Origin: JBBQLG01 sp964251665
Lineage (GTDB): Bacteria; Bacteroidota; Bacteroidia; Cytophagales; Spirosomataceae
NCBI GenBank assembly: GCA_964251665.1
Contig: CAXUKO010000001.1
Location: 310,001-374,000 of the forward strand
DNA length: 64,000 bases
Direction of reading: 5' to 3'
The notes under the pieces are model-generated. The model saw only the letters and a program-made list of their open reading frames with translations. It did not search any database and was not told the origin of the DNA. Position 1 is the stretch's first letter, and every line of letters begins with the position of its first letter. Positions 25,380 to 34,357 of the stretch are shown here, piece after piece. Made by a program: the position numbers and the translations under genes.

Positions 25380-25403
25380 TCCTGCTACTTTCTATTTTCC
25401 TGA

Positions 25404-26429
25404 ATGCTGACCGTACAAACAAACGTCTCGTTAAAACCATATAATACGTTCGGAATCGACGTAAATGCGCATTATTTGGCCACTATCAACAACGAATCCG
25501 ACCTGCTTGTGGTGGTGCAGATGGATCGGTTTTCAGGCGCAAACCGGTTAGTCTTAGGGGGAGGTAGTAATGTTCTACTTACCCAAAATTTCGATGGACT
25601 GGTCCTGAAAATTGACATTCAGGGTATCAAAACCGTTCGGGAAGACGATCAACATGTATACCTGGAAGTAGGAGCGGGCGTGAACTGGCACGAGTTAGTG
25701 ATGCATTGCGTCAACAGTGGCCTGGCCGGTATGGAGAACTTATCACTTATCCCTGGCACAGCCGGCGCAGCCCCCATGCAGAATATTGGTGCCTACGGTG
25801 TGGAGATTGAACAGGTTTTTGACTCGCTCACGGCGGTTCATCTACAAACCGGCGAGGTACAGCGGTTCAATCATGCCGATTGTCGGTTTGGCTACCGCGA
25901 AAGTGTTTTTAAGCACGAATTAAAAGGACAGTACATTATCACCAGCGTTACGTTTCGGCTTAATAAGCAGCCCACCTTTCATACCCGATACGGAGCCATT
26001 CAGGAAACCCTCACGGCGATGGGTATCACTGATGAAACACTGTCCATTAAAGCTATCAGCGATGCTGTTATTCATATCCGCCGGAGTAAGCTCCCCGATC
26101 CGGCTCAGATTGGTAACGCGGGCAGTTTCTTCAAAAACCCCGAAATCTCAAAGGCGCAGTTTGATTCGTTAAAAACGCAGTACGCCGATTTACCTGGTTA
26201 TCCTGTTGGCGAACATGCTGTGAAAGTACCAGCGGGCTGGCTTATCGAGCAGAGTGGCTGGAAGGGGAGACGCATTGGCGATGCGGGTGTTCATGCCAAA
26301 CAGGCGCTGGTACTAGTTAATTATGGGGGAGCTACCGGGCCTGATATTCTGGACATTGCGGGCCAGGTGCAGCAAACTGTACTGGCGAAATTCGGTGTTC
26401 AGCTCACACCTGAAGTGAATGTAGTGTGA
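25404..26429 (+). CDS. murB: UDP-N-acetylenolpyruvoylglucosamine reductase
   Basis: A 341-residue FAD enzyme reducing UDP-GlcNAc-enolpyruvate to UDP-MurNAc. The type I features are FNTFG-like YNTFGIDVNA, RLVLGGGSNVLL, GMENLSLIPGTAGAAPMQNIGAYG, FGYRESVFK, NAGSFFKNP with the catalytic Ser, and the C-terminal domain ending LTPEVNVV with the catalytic Glu. Long-form length is normal. Confidence 0.96.
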   Translation: MLTVQTNVSLKPYNTFGIDVNAHYLATINNESDLLVVVQMDRFSGANRLVLGGGSNVLLTQNFDGLVLKIDIQGIKTVREDDQHVYLEVGAGVNWHELVMHCVNSGLAGMENLSLIPGTAGAAPMQNIGAYGVEIEQVFDSLTAVHLQTGEVQRFNHADCRFGYRESVFKHELKGQYIITSVTFRLNKQPTFHTRYGAIQETLTAMGITDETLSIKAISDAVIHIRRSKLPDPAQIGNAGSFFKNPEISKAQFDSLKTQYADLPGYPVGEHAVKVPAGWLIEQSGWKGRRIGDAGVHAKQALVLVNYGGATGPDILDIAGQVQQTVLAKFGVQLTPEVNVV

Positions 26430-26436
26430 TGTTTCT

Positions 26437-26524
26437 TAACCGCAAAGGGAGGAGAGGAAAACGCAGAGACCACAAAGAATAACCTTTGCGTCCTCCGCGT
26501 TTTCCTCTCCTCCCTTTGCGGTTA
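26437..26524. repeat. 88-bp inverted-repeat element ending TAACCGC...GCGGTTA
   Basis: Perfect 28-bp arms (26437-26464 / 26497-26524) flank a 32-nt loop, filling almost the whole gap between convergent murB and the ROK gene. There is no T-tract on either side. The loop contains cctttgcgtcc; a related element lies at 29098-29183. It may double as a terminator. Confidence 0.75.
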
Positions 26525-26528
26525 ATCT

Positions 26529-27437
26529 TTATTCAAAGCAGAGTGATGCCGCTCCGAGCAGACCGGCATCATTACCGAGGGTCGCCCGTTTGATGGCAAG
26601 CCCTTTTTTGTAATAGGGATTTAGCCAGTAATCGAGGGTCTTGTTGATGGCGGGTAGGATAAAATCGTAGGAAGCCGACAAGCCGCCACCAATCAGAATG
26701 AAATTGATGTCCAGCACTTTTATGAGTGCGGCCAAACCTTCGCCCAGCATTTCGCCCACTTCCGTCCATATCTGCAAAGCGAGTTCATCACCTGCACCGG
26801 CAGCTGCTACTAAACCTGTTGTCGAGATGTCAGTAGTTGGCAGGGCAGTCTGGCCTGTGAAGGCAGCCCGACGTTCGTGAGCTAAGTCGAGCAGTTCCTT
26901 TTTGCCAATGTTACGCTCCAGTACGCGGCCGTTACGTGAGGGAATGTGGCCTGGCTCCATTGCATTGCCATTGCCACCGGTGAAAATGCGCCGGTTTAAA
27001 ATGGCGGCTCCACCAACACCTGTACCGAGCGTAATGAAAATATAATTCTCGTCAATGGCATCGTCGGCAAAATAAAACTCGCCCAGAGCAGCCGCATTGG
27101 CATCATTTTCGAGCAGGAACTGAATGCCCGGAAACCGCTGCATCAACTGGTCCACAAACGGAACGCCGTTTATTTCGGGGATAGCCGTAATCTCGAGCGG
27201 AATGGTGCGGGTGCGGTCCAGCATACCCGGTAGACCAATGCCCACCTTTTTTACATCTTTGTAGGCCAGCAGCTGCAACGCCACCGCGTCGCCAAAGCGT
27301 TCGACAAAGTGGCCTGATTCGCGCCAGCTCGTAGTGTCGTGGCTATAAAAGTTTGAGATTTTGCCGCCCTGTGCGTCTACAATTCCCATTTTGACGTTGG
27401 TGCCGCCCACGTCGATACCCAAATACTGAACAGACAT
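26529..27437 (-). CDS. ROK-family sugar kinase (glucokinase-like), no zinc motif
   Basis: A 302-residue kinase of the ROK family. Phosphate-binding GIDVGGTNVKMG, ENDANAAALGE with the catalytic Asp, TLGTGVGGA and EPGHIP are present. The cysteine zinc motif CxCGxxGCxE that normally follows EIGH is absent: the sequence reads GHIPSRNGRVLERNIGKK, and the only Cys is near the C-terminus. Glucose or another hexose is the likely substrate. Convergent with murB. Confidence 0.85.
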   Translation of the reverse strand: MSVQYLGIDVGGTNVKMGIVDAQGGKISNFYSHDTTSWRESGHFVERFGDAVALQLLAYKDVKKVGIGLPGMLDRTRTIPLEITAIPEINGVPFVDQLMQRFPGIQFLLENDANAAALGEFYFADDAIDENYIFITLGTGVGGAAILNRRIFTGGNGNAMEPGHIPSRNGRVLERNIGKKELLDLAHERRAAFTGQTALPTTDISTTGLVAAAGAGDELALQIWTEVGEMLGEGLAALIKVLDINFILIGGGLSASYDFILPAINKTLDYWLNPYYKKGLAIKRATLGNDAGLLGAASLCFE

Positions 27438-27578
27438 TTTTGACGATTTACAGTGATCAGTTAACAGGAAGCGTTAGCCGTGATGAATCGGTGCGCAAGA
27501 TACGGGTGCGGCCGACATACTACAAGAGGACCTGCACGTCGGTTGGTTTGCTCGGTCTCCTATCGACTGTGCGGCCCG

Positions 27579-28271
27579 CTAAATATCCCCCAGTTGAGGG
27601 CGCATCAGAATCTCTTCGACAACCGCACTTTTAGACAGTGAATAAGCCGCCCAGATTGTTTCGGCGACATCTTCCGGCTTCATAAACCGGTCTTCGGGCA
27701 AGTCTGTCCCGATCCAGCTGGCGGTAAGTGTAGCACCCGGCAGCAGCGTTGTCACCTTAACACCATGCGGTTTCAGTTCTTCCCGCAATACCCGGCTCAT
27801 ACCCAGCAGGGCAAATTTTGAGATGCAATACGAGCCGCCATTGGTATAAGCTGTAATGCTGGCGGTTGACCCCATCATAAAAATATGGCCCTCGCGTCGG
27901 TCAATCATGTCGCCAACAAGGCCCCGCGTGAGGTGGTAGGCGCTGTAGAGGTTGGTTTCGATGGTTTTTTCAAGAATGCCTTCGGCTTCATTATGTACTT
28001 GCCCCGGCATGAATATGCCCGTGTTGTTAACCAGTACGGCTACCGGGCGATTCAGTGATTTTACGAAGTCTACTAATTTACGCACCTCGTTGCGTACGGA
28101 AAGGTCGGCTGCGAAGGGGATTTCGTTGGGGCCATCGATGCCATCAACGGTGCGGGCACACACAACCGCGTCGAAACCGGCCCGAATAAACCGGTCGACA
28201 ACGGCCCGGCCAATGCCTTTAGTCGCTCCCGTAACGACAATCAACGGGTTGGGGGTAGGGTGATTTTCCAT
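27579..28271 (-). CDS. Short-chain dehydrogenase/reductase
   Basis: A 230-residue classical SDR: TGATKGIGRAVV for NAD(P), ADLSVRNEV, LVNNTGIF, GSTASITAY, and Tyr-Lys in YCISKFALLGMSR. The NNAG motif reads NNTG. The frame opens 7 codons earlier, but the ATG at 28271 is the usual start. Substrate unknown. It is divergent from mlaE. Confidence 0.88.
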   Translation of the reverse strand: MENHPTPNPLIVVTGATKGIGRAVVDRFIRAGFDAVVCARTVDGIDGPNEIPFAADLSVRNEVRKLVDFVKSLNRPVAVLVNNTGIFMPGQVHNEAEGILEKTIETNLYSAYHLTRGLVGDMIDRREGHIFMMGSTASITAYTNGGSYCISKFALLGMSRVLREELKPHGVKVTTLLPGATLTASWIGTDLPEDRFMKPEDVAETIWAAYSLSKSAVVEEILMRPQLGDI

Positions 28272-28356
28272 CTGGCGCAATTTACGCAACAAACCATTCT
28301 ATCTTTACCGGGGTTTGTCTTCACAGGGACACGTCGTCCGGTTGTACGTTGATTTT

Positions 28357-29085
28357 ATGTCGCAAATAGGTCGTTACTTCATTTTCTTGGGTACTCTTTT
28401 CCGAAACCGGGAGAAATTCAGTGTTTACACGCAGCTCATCCTGAATGAGTGCATGGATATTGGGGTCAGTTCAGTATTTATTGTCTCTATTGTCTCTACG
28501 TTCATTGGGGCCGTAACCTGCGTTCAGACGGCATTTAACTTAGTTAGCCCACTGGTTCCCCTGTACATTATCTCGCTGATTGTCCGCGACAGTACCATTA
28601 CCGAGTTAGCCCCGACCATTACCTGTATTGTTTTGTCGGGTAAGGTAGGCTCTAACATTGCCGGTCAGCTCGGCACTATGCGCATTACTGAGCAGGTCGA
28701 CGCGCTGGAGGTGATGGGGATTAATTCGAGTTCGTACTTAGTGCTGCCCAAGGTGATTGCCGCCATGATCACGTTTCCAATGCTCGTAATCCTGGCCGGT
28801 TTTCTGTCTATTCTGGGCGGCTATATTGCTGGTACGGTAACCGGAATCATTACCCCGGAGGATTATGTAACCGGATTGCGCTCCGATTTTAAAGCGTTCA
28901 ATGTGCCGTTTGGCCTCATCAAATCCATTGTTTTCGCGTTTTTGATCGCAACCATCTCCTCGTATCAGGGATATTTTACGTCGGGTGGCGCGTTAGAAGT
29001 AGGTAAAGCCTCTACAACCGCTGTTACCAATAGCTGTATTGCGGTGCTGGCCGCTGACTTTTTACTGGCTCAGTTGCTGCTATGA
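28357..29085 (+). CDS. mlaE: MlaE-type phospholipid ABC transporter permease
   Basis: A 242-residue inner-membrane permease of the Mla/MCE family with five or six hydrophobic segments. It shows GAVTCVQTAFN, the conserved ELAPTITCIVLSGKVGSNIAGQLGTM loop and MITEQVDALEVMG. It moves phospholipids between membranes with an MCE protein. The frame is open from a TTG at 28315, but the ATG at 28357 is preferred. mlaF follows after 117 bp containing a repeat element; no MCE-domain gene is present. Confidence 0.92.
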   Translation: MSQIGRYFIFLGTLFRNREKFSVYTQLILNECMDIGVSSVFIVSIVSTFIGAVTCVQTAFNLVSPLVPLYIISLIVRDSTITELAPTITCIVLSGKVGSNIAGQLGTMRITEQVDALEVMGINSSSYLVLPKVIAAMITFPMLVILAGFLSILGGYIAGTVTGIITPEDYVTGLRSDFKAFNVPFGLIKSIVFAFLIATISSYQGYFTSGGALEVGKASTTAVTNSCIAVLAADFLLAQLLL

Positions 29086-29097
29086 AAATTAAGGTTC

Positions 29098-29183
29098 ACC
29101 GCATAGGTGTGAAGATGCACATGAAGGGCGTAGATAAGCCCTATTGTTTGCGCCCATTGGGCTTCCCTTCGCGTCTTCGCGGT
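29098..29183. repeat. Degenerate ACCGC...GCGGTTAA repeat between mlaE and mlaF
   Basis: An 86-bp imperfect inverted element with ends accgc/gcggt and internal tttgcgccc and cttcgcggttaa, similar in layout to 26437-26524 (tttgcgtcc ... ctttgcggttaat). It separates two genes that should be one operon. Confidence 0.5.
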
Positions 29184-29202
29184 TAAAATCGGGCGAATTA
29201 AC

Positions 29203-29949
29203 ATGATTGAAATAAGAGATATTGCCAAGTCATTCAATGGCAGACAGATTCTACAGGGCATCAACGGTACCTTCAAACCGGGTGATACCAGCCTGATTAT
29301 CGGTACCAGTGGTACAGGGAAAAGCGTACTGCTAAAATGTATGATTGGCCTGGTTAAGCCTGACACGGGTAGTGTGCTGTATGATGGGCGGGATTTTTTG
29401 GCAGATGAAGAGGAAAGCCAGAAAGCAATCCGGCGTGAGATGGGCGTCCTGTTTCAGGGGTCGGCGTTGTTCGACTCAAAAACAGTGCTCGAAAACGTCC
29501 AGTTTCCCCTCGAAATGCTCACTGATATGAGTAAAGCCGAGAAAAAGGAACGGGCTGAGTTTTGCCTGCAACGCGTTGCTCTTACTGAGGCTGCCGACCG
29601 AATGCCATCGGAAATTAGTGGTGGTATGAAGAAACGGGTTGGAATTGCCCGTGCCATCGTGATGAACCCTAAATACCTGTTTTGCGATGAACCAAACTCC
29701 GGGCTCGATCCGCTGACATCGATCAAGATTGATCAGCTTATTAAGGAAATTACCGACGAGTTTCAGATAACAACCATCGTGATTACGCACGACATGAATT
29801 CGATGCTCGAAATCGGGGAGAAAATCATGTTTTTACACCAAGGGCACAAGCTTTGGGAAGGAAATAGTGATACACTGACGCACTCGAATGTGAAGGAGTT
29901 GAACGAGTTTATCTACGCCAACAAACTCCTCCGGGAGATGGAGAAATAG
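29203..29949 (+). CDS. mlaF: MlaF-type ABC transporter ATPase
   Basis: A 248-residue ATPase partner of MlaE. Walker A GTSGTGKS, Q-loop LFQGSALFDS, signature ISGGMKKRVGIARA, and Walker B LFCDEPNSGLDP (Asn where most relatives have Thr) then VITHD. The FDSKTVLENVQFPL segment is typical of MlaF. It lies after mlaE; the next gene is on the other strand, 6 bp away. Confidence 0.93.
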   Translation: MIEIRDIAKSFNGRQILQGINGTFKPGDTSLIIGTSGTGKSVLLKCMIGLVKPDTGSVLYDGRDFLADEEESQKAIRREMGVLFQGSALFDSKTVLENVQFPLEMLTDMSKAEKKERAEFCLQRVALTEAADRMPSEISGGMKKRVGIARAIVMNPKYLFCDEPNSGLDPLTSIKIDQLIKEITDEFQITTIVITHDMNSMLEIGEKIMFLHQGHKLWEGNSDTLTHSNVKELNEFIYANKLLREMEK

Positions 29950-29955
29950 CGACCG

Positions 29956-31524
29956 CTATTCGCTCGGACTGTTCGGCATCGGCTCACGAGGACGCCCGGC
30001 GGGTTTTCGATATTTTGCATTTACCCGGATCAACACCGGCCCGAATGTTTTCCACTCTGCGGCTACAACAGCCATTACAAACAGACCAAGCAGGGCCAAG
30101 TGGTATGGAACCGCCACCCAGAGGTTATGAATCTGAATCTGTAACGACGCGTAAATCAACAGACCCGCCCCAATGATGTAGCCGAAGGCTGATTTCAGAT
30201 TATAGGGAACGGGGTAATATCGCTCACCCAGCACATAGCACAGTGCCGTCATTACAATGCTTGACGCCAGAAAAGCGACAGCACAGCCCATGTAGCCAAT
30301 CCGGGGGATCAGCAGGATATTCAGCGCAATTGTTACTCCCGCGCCCACGACGGTGATGAGCGTACCGTAGTTGGTTTTATCGCTGAGTTTAAACCAGAAA
30401 GCGATGTTGTAGTAAACACCAAGGAACAGGTTGGCGAGCAGCAGCAGCGGCACAATAGGCAAACCGGGCCGGTAGCGTTTTGATACCAGTAAGCCAACCA
30501 CATCGAGATTCAGACTAACGGCTACCCAGATCAGGACGCAAACGATGATAAACCACTTCGTTACATCGGCCAGCAGTTTAGGGGAGTTTTTGTCCTCCGC
30601 CCGGGAGAAAAAGAATGGGTCGGCCGCAAACTTGAACGATTGAATCACCAGCGCCATAAATACGGATAATTTCAGGCAGTTGCCGTAGATACCCAGCGCA
30701 TCTTTACTGGTAAGTCCCGCGTAAAAGCCGTTAGGCAGCCAGTGTTGCAGAAACAGCCGGTCAGTCATGGCATTGACCAGCCCCGCCAGGCCGGTTAGCA
30801 TAATGGGAAATGCGTAGGCCAGCATCACCTTTACCTCCATTGGGTCGAGCCGGAACCGGAAGCCAGAAAACGCATCGCGTAATAGCCAGAAGTAAGTAGC
30901 GTTCCCCAATAGATTCGCCAGAATAATATAACCGGGACCGATTTCAGGGTAATAGATCAAGTCGATCAATGGTTTCAGTATCGACAGGTATTTCTGGTTA
31001 TAAATGTCCCGGCAAATAATCAGAAAAAATACATTTAGGGCTACTACAATCAGCACATTCGTGATTTTAGCCTGCACAAATCGGCGGGCTTTATTCTCGA
31101 CCCGTAACCGGGCAAACGGAATAGCGGTGATAGCATCAATAGCGACAATCATGGCTACCCACCACACCAGATTTTCCTGCCCCGGATAATCCATCCAGAC
31201 AACAATATATGGTGTCAGCAGGATAATGAGCGTCGTGAGGGTAATACTCACCGTCATGACAATGCTCAGCGTCTCGTTAAAGACCTTTAGCCGGTCATCG
31301 GGACGTCGTGCCGCAAATCGAAAAAAAGCAGTTTCCAGGCCCAGGGTATAAATAGCCAGCAAAATGCTCACCCAGCTATATAACTCGACATTGGACGCCA
31401 TTTCGCCCGGCCGCTCGAAAACATAGGTTTGCAACGGTACCAGCAGAAAATTAAGCATCCGCCCCAGAATAGTGCTGACACCGTATAATGCCGTATCACC
31501 GGCTAATTTTTTGAAAGCGCTCAT
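29956..31524 (-). CDS. Polysaccharide flippase (Wzx/MATE-like)
   Basis: A 522-residue membrane protein with about 14 hydrophobic segments, starting MSAFKKLAGDTALYGVSTILG, as in oligosaccharide flippases of the MVF superfamily. It would move lipid-linked sugars across the inner membrane. The C-terminal tail is basic and Pro-rich (YRKPAGRPREPMPNSPSE). The frame is open to 31689, but that extension would cover the purH promoter; the ATG at 31524 is the usual family start. Confidence 0.88.
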   Translation of the reverse strand: MSAFKKLAGDTALYGVSTILGRMLNFLLVPLQTYVFERPGEMASNVELYSWVSILLAIYTLGLETAFFRFAARRPDDRLKVFNETLSIVMTVSITLTTLIILLTPYIVVWMDYPGQENLVWWVAMIVAIDAITAIPFARLRVENKARRFVQAKITNVLIVVALNVFFLIICRDIYNQKYLSILKPLIDLIYYPEIGPGYIILANLLGNATYFWLLRDAFSGFRFRLDPMEVKVMLAYAFPIMLTGLAGLVNAMTDRLFLQHWLPNGFYAGLTSKDALGIYGNCLKLSVFMALVIQSFKFAADPFFFSRAEDKNSPKLLADVTKWFIIVCVLIWVAVSLNLDVVGLLVSKRYRPGLPIVPLLLLANLFLGVYYNIAFWFKLSDKTNYGTLITVVGAGVTIALNILLIPRIGYMGCAVAFLASSIVMTALCYVLGERYYPVPYNLKSAFGYIIGAGLLIYASLQIQIHNLWVAVPYHLALLGLFVMAVVAAEWKTFGPVLIRVNAKYRKPAGRPREPMPNSPSE

Positions 31525-31600
31525 CTGATCAACATCTCGTGCCGTACGATGTATAACAATAACAACATACAGCCCCACAAAGGTAACATCGTTTTTGGGG

Positions 31601-31631
31601 TTTGCCGTGCCGGTGGGGTTGGCTATCTTTG
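31601..31631 (+). promoter_or_regulatory. purH promoter (TTTG-N19-TATCTTTG)
   Basis: -33 box TTTG (31601-31604), 19-nt spacer, and exact -7 box TATCTTTG (31624-31631), the full Bacteroidota sigma-A consensus. The purH leader would be about 85-90 nt. Confidence 0.75.
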
Positions 31632-31725
31632 CGGCCTGTATTACAGACCGGGCTGCATTAGTTTGTTCGGTATAGACTTGAATAAGCATGGACCCGGCTA
31701 ATGCGGTCTGGTCCCTATCTATCGT

Positions 31726-33255
31726 ATGAAAATTTCCTCCGCCCTGATTTCCGTTTACTATAAAGACGGCCTCGAACCCTTAGTCCGGCTGTTGCACGAG
31801 CAGGGTGTTACCCTGTATTCGACCGGTGGTACCCAGTCCTTTATCGAAGGGTTGAGCATTCCGGTGACGGCCGTTGAAGACTTGACAGGCTATCCGTCTA
31901 TTTTTGGTGGTCGGGTAAAAACGCTGCATCCGGCCGTTATGGGTGGTATTCTTTATCGGCGCGATGTTCCCGAGGATCTGGCCCAAGCCGAACGTCATCA
32001 GATTCCGCCAATCGACCTGGTGATCGTAGACCTGTATCCCTTCACCGAAACAGTAGCGTCGGGCGCATCGGAAGAGGATATAATTGAGAAAATTGATATT
32101 GGTGGTATTTCACTAATCCGGGCTGCGGCCAAGAACTATAACGACGTTTTGATTGTCTCGTCGCGGGCGCAGTATGATAGTGTTGTTACACTGCTCACGC
32201 AAACGAACGGTGAGCCGACGCTTGAGGACCGTAAACACTACGCTAAAGCGGCCTTCGGTACTACCTCACAGTACGATACGGCAATTCATAACTATTTCTC
32301 CGGAGTTACGACCGAGCACATTGATAATTTCAAGGCATTACCGGCTAATTCGCTGCGTTATGGCGAAAATCCCCACCAGTCGGCTACGTTCTATGGTGAT
32401 CTGGACGCCATGTTCGACAAACTGCACGGTAGAGAGCTTTCTTACAATAATCTGGTGGATGTGGACGCCTGCGTGGGATTAATCGATGAGTTTGCCACTG
32501 ACGCGCCGGCTCAGGTTGCTTTCGCCATTATAAAACACACCAACGCCTGTGGTATTGCTACTGCACCAACCGCTAAAGAAGCTTACCTGACTGCCCTTGC
32601 CTGCGATCCTGTGTCAGCGTTTGGCGGGGTAGTCATTACAAACACTACGGTTGATCTGGCAACGGCGGAAGAACTGAACAAACTGTTCATGGAGATCCTG
32701 ATTGCCCCGGACTACAAGCCGGAAGCCCTTGCCCTATTGAAATCGAAGAAGAATCGGATTCTGCTCAAGCGTAAGCTGGTTGAGTTACCGGCTAAGATGA
32801 TCAAAACGATTCTGAACGGCGTATTGGAGCAGGATAAAGATAATGTAGCCGAAACAGCGGCTCAGTTCAAAACCGTTACCGCAAAAGCACCAACGGACAG
32901 CGAAGTTCGGGCGCTGGAGTTTGCCCTGAAGGTGTGTAAGCATACTAAATCCAATACGATTGTACTGGCTCGCGAAGGGCGTCTACTTGCCAGCGGAGTG
33001 GGTCAAACCTCACGGGTTGACGCGCTGAGACAGGCGATTGAAAAAGCGCACGCATTTGGGTTTGATCTGCACGGATCGGTCATGGCATCGGACGCATTTT
33101 TCCCCTTCCCCGATTGCGTCGAGATCGCCGGTCAGGCCGGTATAACCGCGGTTGTACAGCCCGGTGGCTCCATTCGCGATCAGGATTCAATTGATTACTG
33201 CGATCAGCACGGCCTGGCAATGGTCACGACTGGTGTCCGGCATTTTAAGCACTGA
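31726..33255 (+). CDS. purH: Bifunctional AICAR formyltransferase/IMP cyclohydrolase
   Basis: A 509-residue enzyme for the last two steps of IMP synthesis. The cyclohydrolase domain comes first (LYSTGGTQSFIE, VEDLTGYPSIFGGRVKTLHP, ADLVIVDLYPF-like IDLVIVDLYPF). The formyltransferase domain follows (LRYGENPHQSATFY, AFAIIKHTNACGIA, DPVSAFGGVV, GVGQTSRVDALRQA, SDAFFPFPD, QPGGSIRDQD). It is complete. gatC starts 4 bp downstream. Confidence 0.97.
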   Translation: MKISSALISVYYKDGLEPLVRLLHEQGVTLYSTGGTQSFIEGLSIPVTAVEDLTGYPSIFGGRVKTLHPAVMGGILYRRDVPEDLAQAERHQIPPIDLVIVDLYPFTETVASGASEEDIIEKIDIGGISLIRAAAKNYNDVLIVSSRAQYDSVVTLLTQTNGEPTLEDRKHYAKAAFGTTSQYDTAIHNYFSGVTTEHIDNFKALPANSLRYGENPHQSATFYGDLDAMFDKLHGRELSYNNLVDVDACVGLIDEFATDAPAQVAFAIIKHTNACGIATAPTAKEAYLTALACDPVSAFGGVVITNTTVDLATAEELNKLFMEILIAPDYKPEALALLKSKKNRILLKRKLVELPAKMIKTILNGVLEQDKDNVAETAAQFKTVTAKAPTDSEVRALEFALKVCKHTKSNTIVLAREGRLLASGVGQTSRVDALRQAIEKAHAFGFDLHGSVMASDAFFPFPDCVEIAGQAGITAVVQPGGSIRDQDSIDYCDQHGLAMVTTGVRHFKH

Positions 33256-33259
33256 GGCT

Positions 33260-33547
33260 ATGAAAGTCGACGCTGAAACCTTACAGAAGATTGCTCACCT
33301 GGCCCGGCTGGAGGTTGATCCAGCCGAAGAAACCGCTTTGCTGGCCAGTCTAAATGGGGTATTAACCTGGATGGAGCAGTTAAATGAGCTGGATACGACG
33401 GGGGTTCAGCCACTCACCCATATTTCCGAGGGACTGACCGTCGTGCGTGAAGATATAGTAGCGAACCAGCTTCCGCGTGAGCGGGGGTTGGAAAACGCCC
33501 CTCAGCACGACGAGCAGTTCTTTCAGGTGCCGAAAGTTATGGAGTAG
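33260..33547 (+). CDS. gatC: Asp-tRNA(Asn)/Glu-tRNA(Gln) amidotransferase subunit C
   Basis: A 95-residue small subunit that stabilises GatA in the tRNA-dependent amidation complex. IAHLARLEVDPAEETALLASLNGVLTWMEQLNELDT and PLTHI, then NAPQHDEQFFQVPKVME are the family pattern. An in-frame extension into purH was rejected; the ATG at 33260 is 4 bp after the purH stop. The 3' end overlaps the converging nitrilase gene by 11 bp. gatA and gatB are elsewhere. Confidence 0.93.
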   Translation: MKVDAETLQKIAHLARLEVDPAEETALLASLNGVLTWMEQLNELDTTGVQPLTHISEGLTVVREDIVANQLPRERGLENAPQHDEQFFQVPKVME

Positions 33548-34346
33548 TCTCCCCTGCCATGGGAATATTGAACTGGTCAGCATCCAGATAGGCGGGGAAT
33601 TTGGCTCGAAACTCGTGAAGTTCATCCAGCGATAGCGTTTGCTGATGCACTACTTCGGTATCGGTCTGCCGAAAAAGTACCTGACCTTTATAATCAATTA
33701 TGGCCGAGTCGCCCGCGTAGGCATGTTTATTCTCGTCCTCGCCCACACGGTTTACACCCACTACGTAGCTCAGATTCTCAATAGCGCGGGCCTGTAACAG
33801 CGTATTCCAAGGATCTCGTCGGACAGCGGGCCAATTGGCGACATATAGCAGCAAATCGTAGGCGGGCTCCGGACCGTTTTCCGTTGGTGCCACATTCCGG
33901 CTCCAGGCCGGAAAGCGAAGATCATAGCAGATAAGCGGGCAAATACGCCAGCCTTTCCACTCCTTTATAATGCGTCGGGTGCCGCCAGTGTACACGTTAT
34001 CTTCCCCCGCCATGCGGAACAAATGCCGCTTGTCATAGCTGTCAAATGTGCCATCGGGCTCCATCCAGATCAGCCGATTAAAGTACTGGTTATTTTCCTG
34101 TACTACATAGCTGCCTGTTACAACGGCACCGGTCTGAGCCGCCATCTGCCGCATCCACCGGAAGGTGGTGAGGCCCATCGGTTCGGCTACAGCCCGTGCG
34201 TTCATGGTGAAACCCGTAGTGAACATTTCCGGCAGTACAATCAGATCAGTCGGCTCGGATAGACTAAAAATACGCTCTTCCAGCGCGGCCCGGTTTGCAA
34301 TGGGGTCGTGCCAATACAAGGCCGGTTGGATGAGGGTAACGTTCAT
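33537..34346 (-). CDS. Nitrilase-superfamily omega-amidase (YafV/Nit2-like)
   Basis: A 269-residue C-N hydrolase. The catalytic triad is visible: Glu in VLPEMFTTGF, Lys in SYDKRHLF, Cys in LICYDLRFP. The closest subgroup is YafV/Nit2 omega-amidases, which hydrolyse alpha-ketoglutaramate. It is 11 bp downstream of def on the same strand and overlaps gatC tail to tail. Confidence 0.9.
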   Translation of the reverse strand: MNVTLIQPALYWHDPIANRAALEERIFSLSEPTDLIVLPEMFTTGFTMNARAVAEPMGLTTFRWMRQMAAQTGAVVTGSYVVQENNQYFNRLIWMEPDGTFDSYDKRHLFRMAGEDNVYTGGTRRIIKEWKGWRICPLICYDLRFPAWSRNVAPTENGPEPAYDLLLYVANWPAVRRDPWNTLLQARAIENLSYVVGVNRVGEDENKHAYAGDSAIIDYKGQVLFRQTDTEVVHQQTLSLDELHEFRAKFPAYLDADQFNIPMAGETTP

Positions 34347-34357
34347 AGAGGAGTAGC

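Noticed and set aside
31525..31689. N-terminal extension of the flippase by 55 residues
   Set aside because: It would run through the purH promoter (31601-31631), and MSAFKKLAGDTALYG is the usual start.
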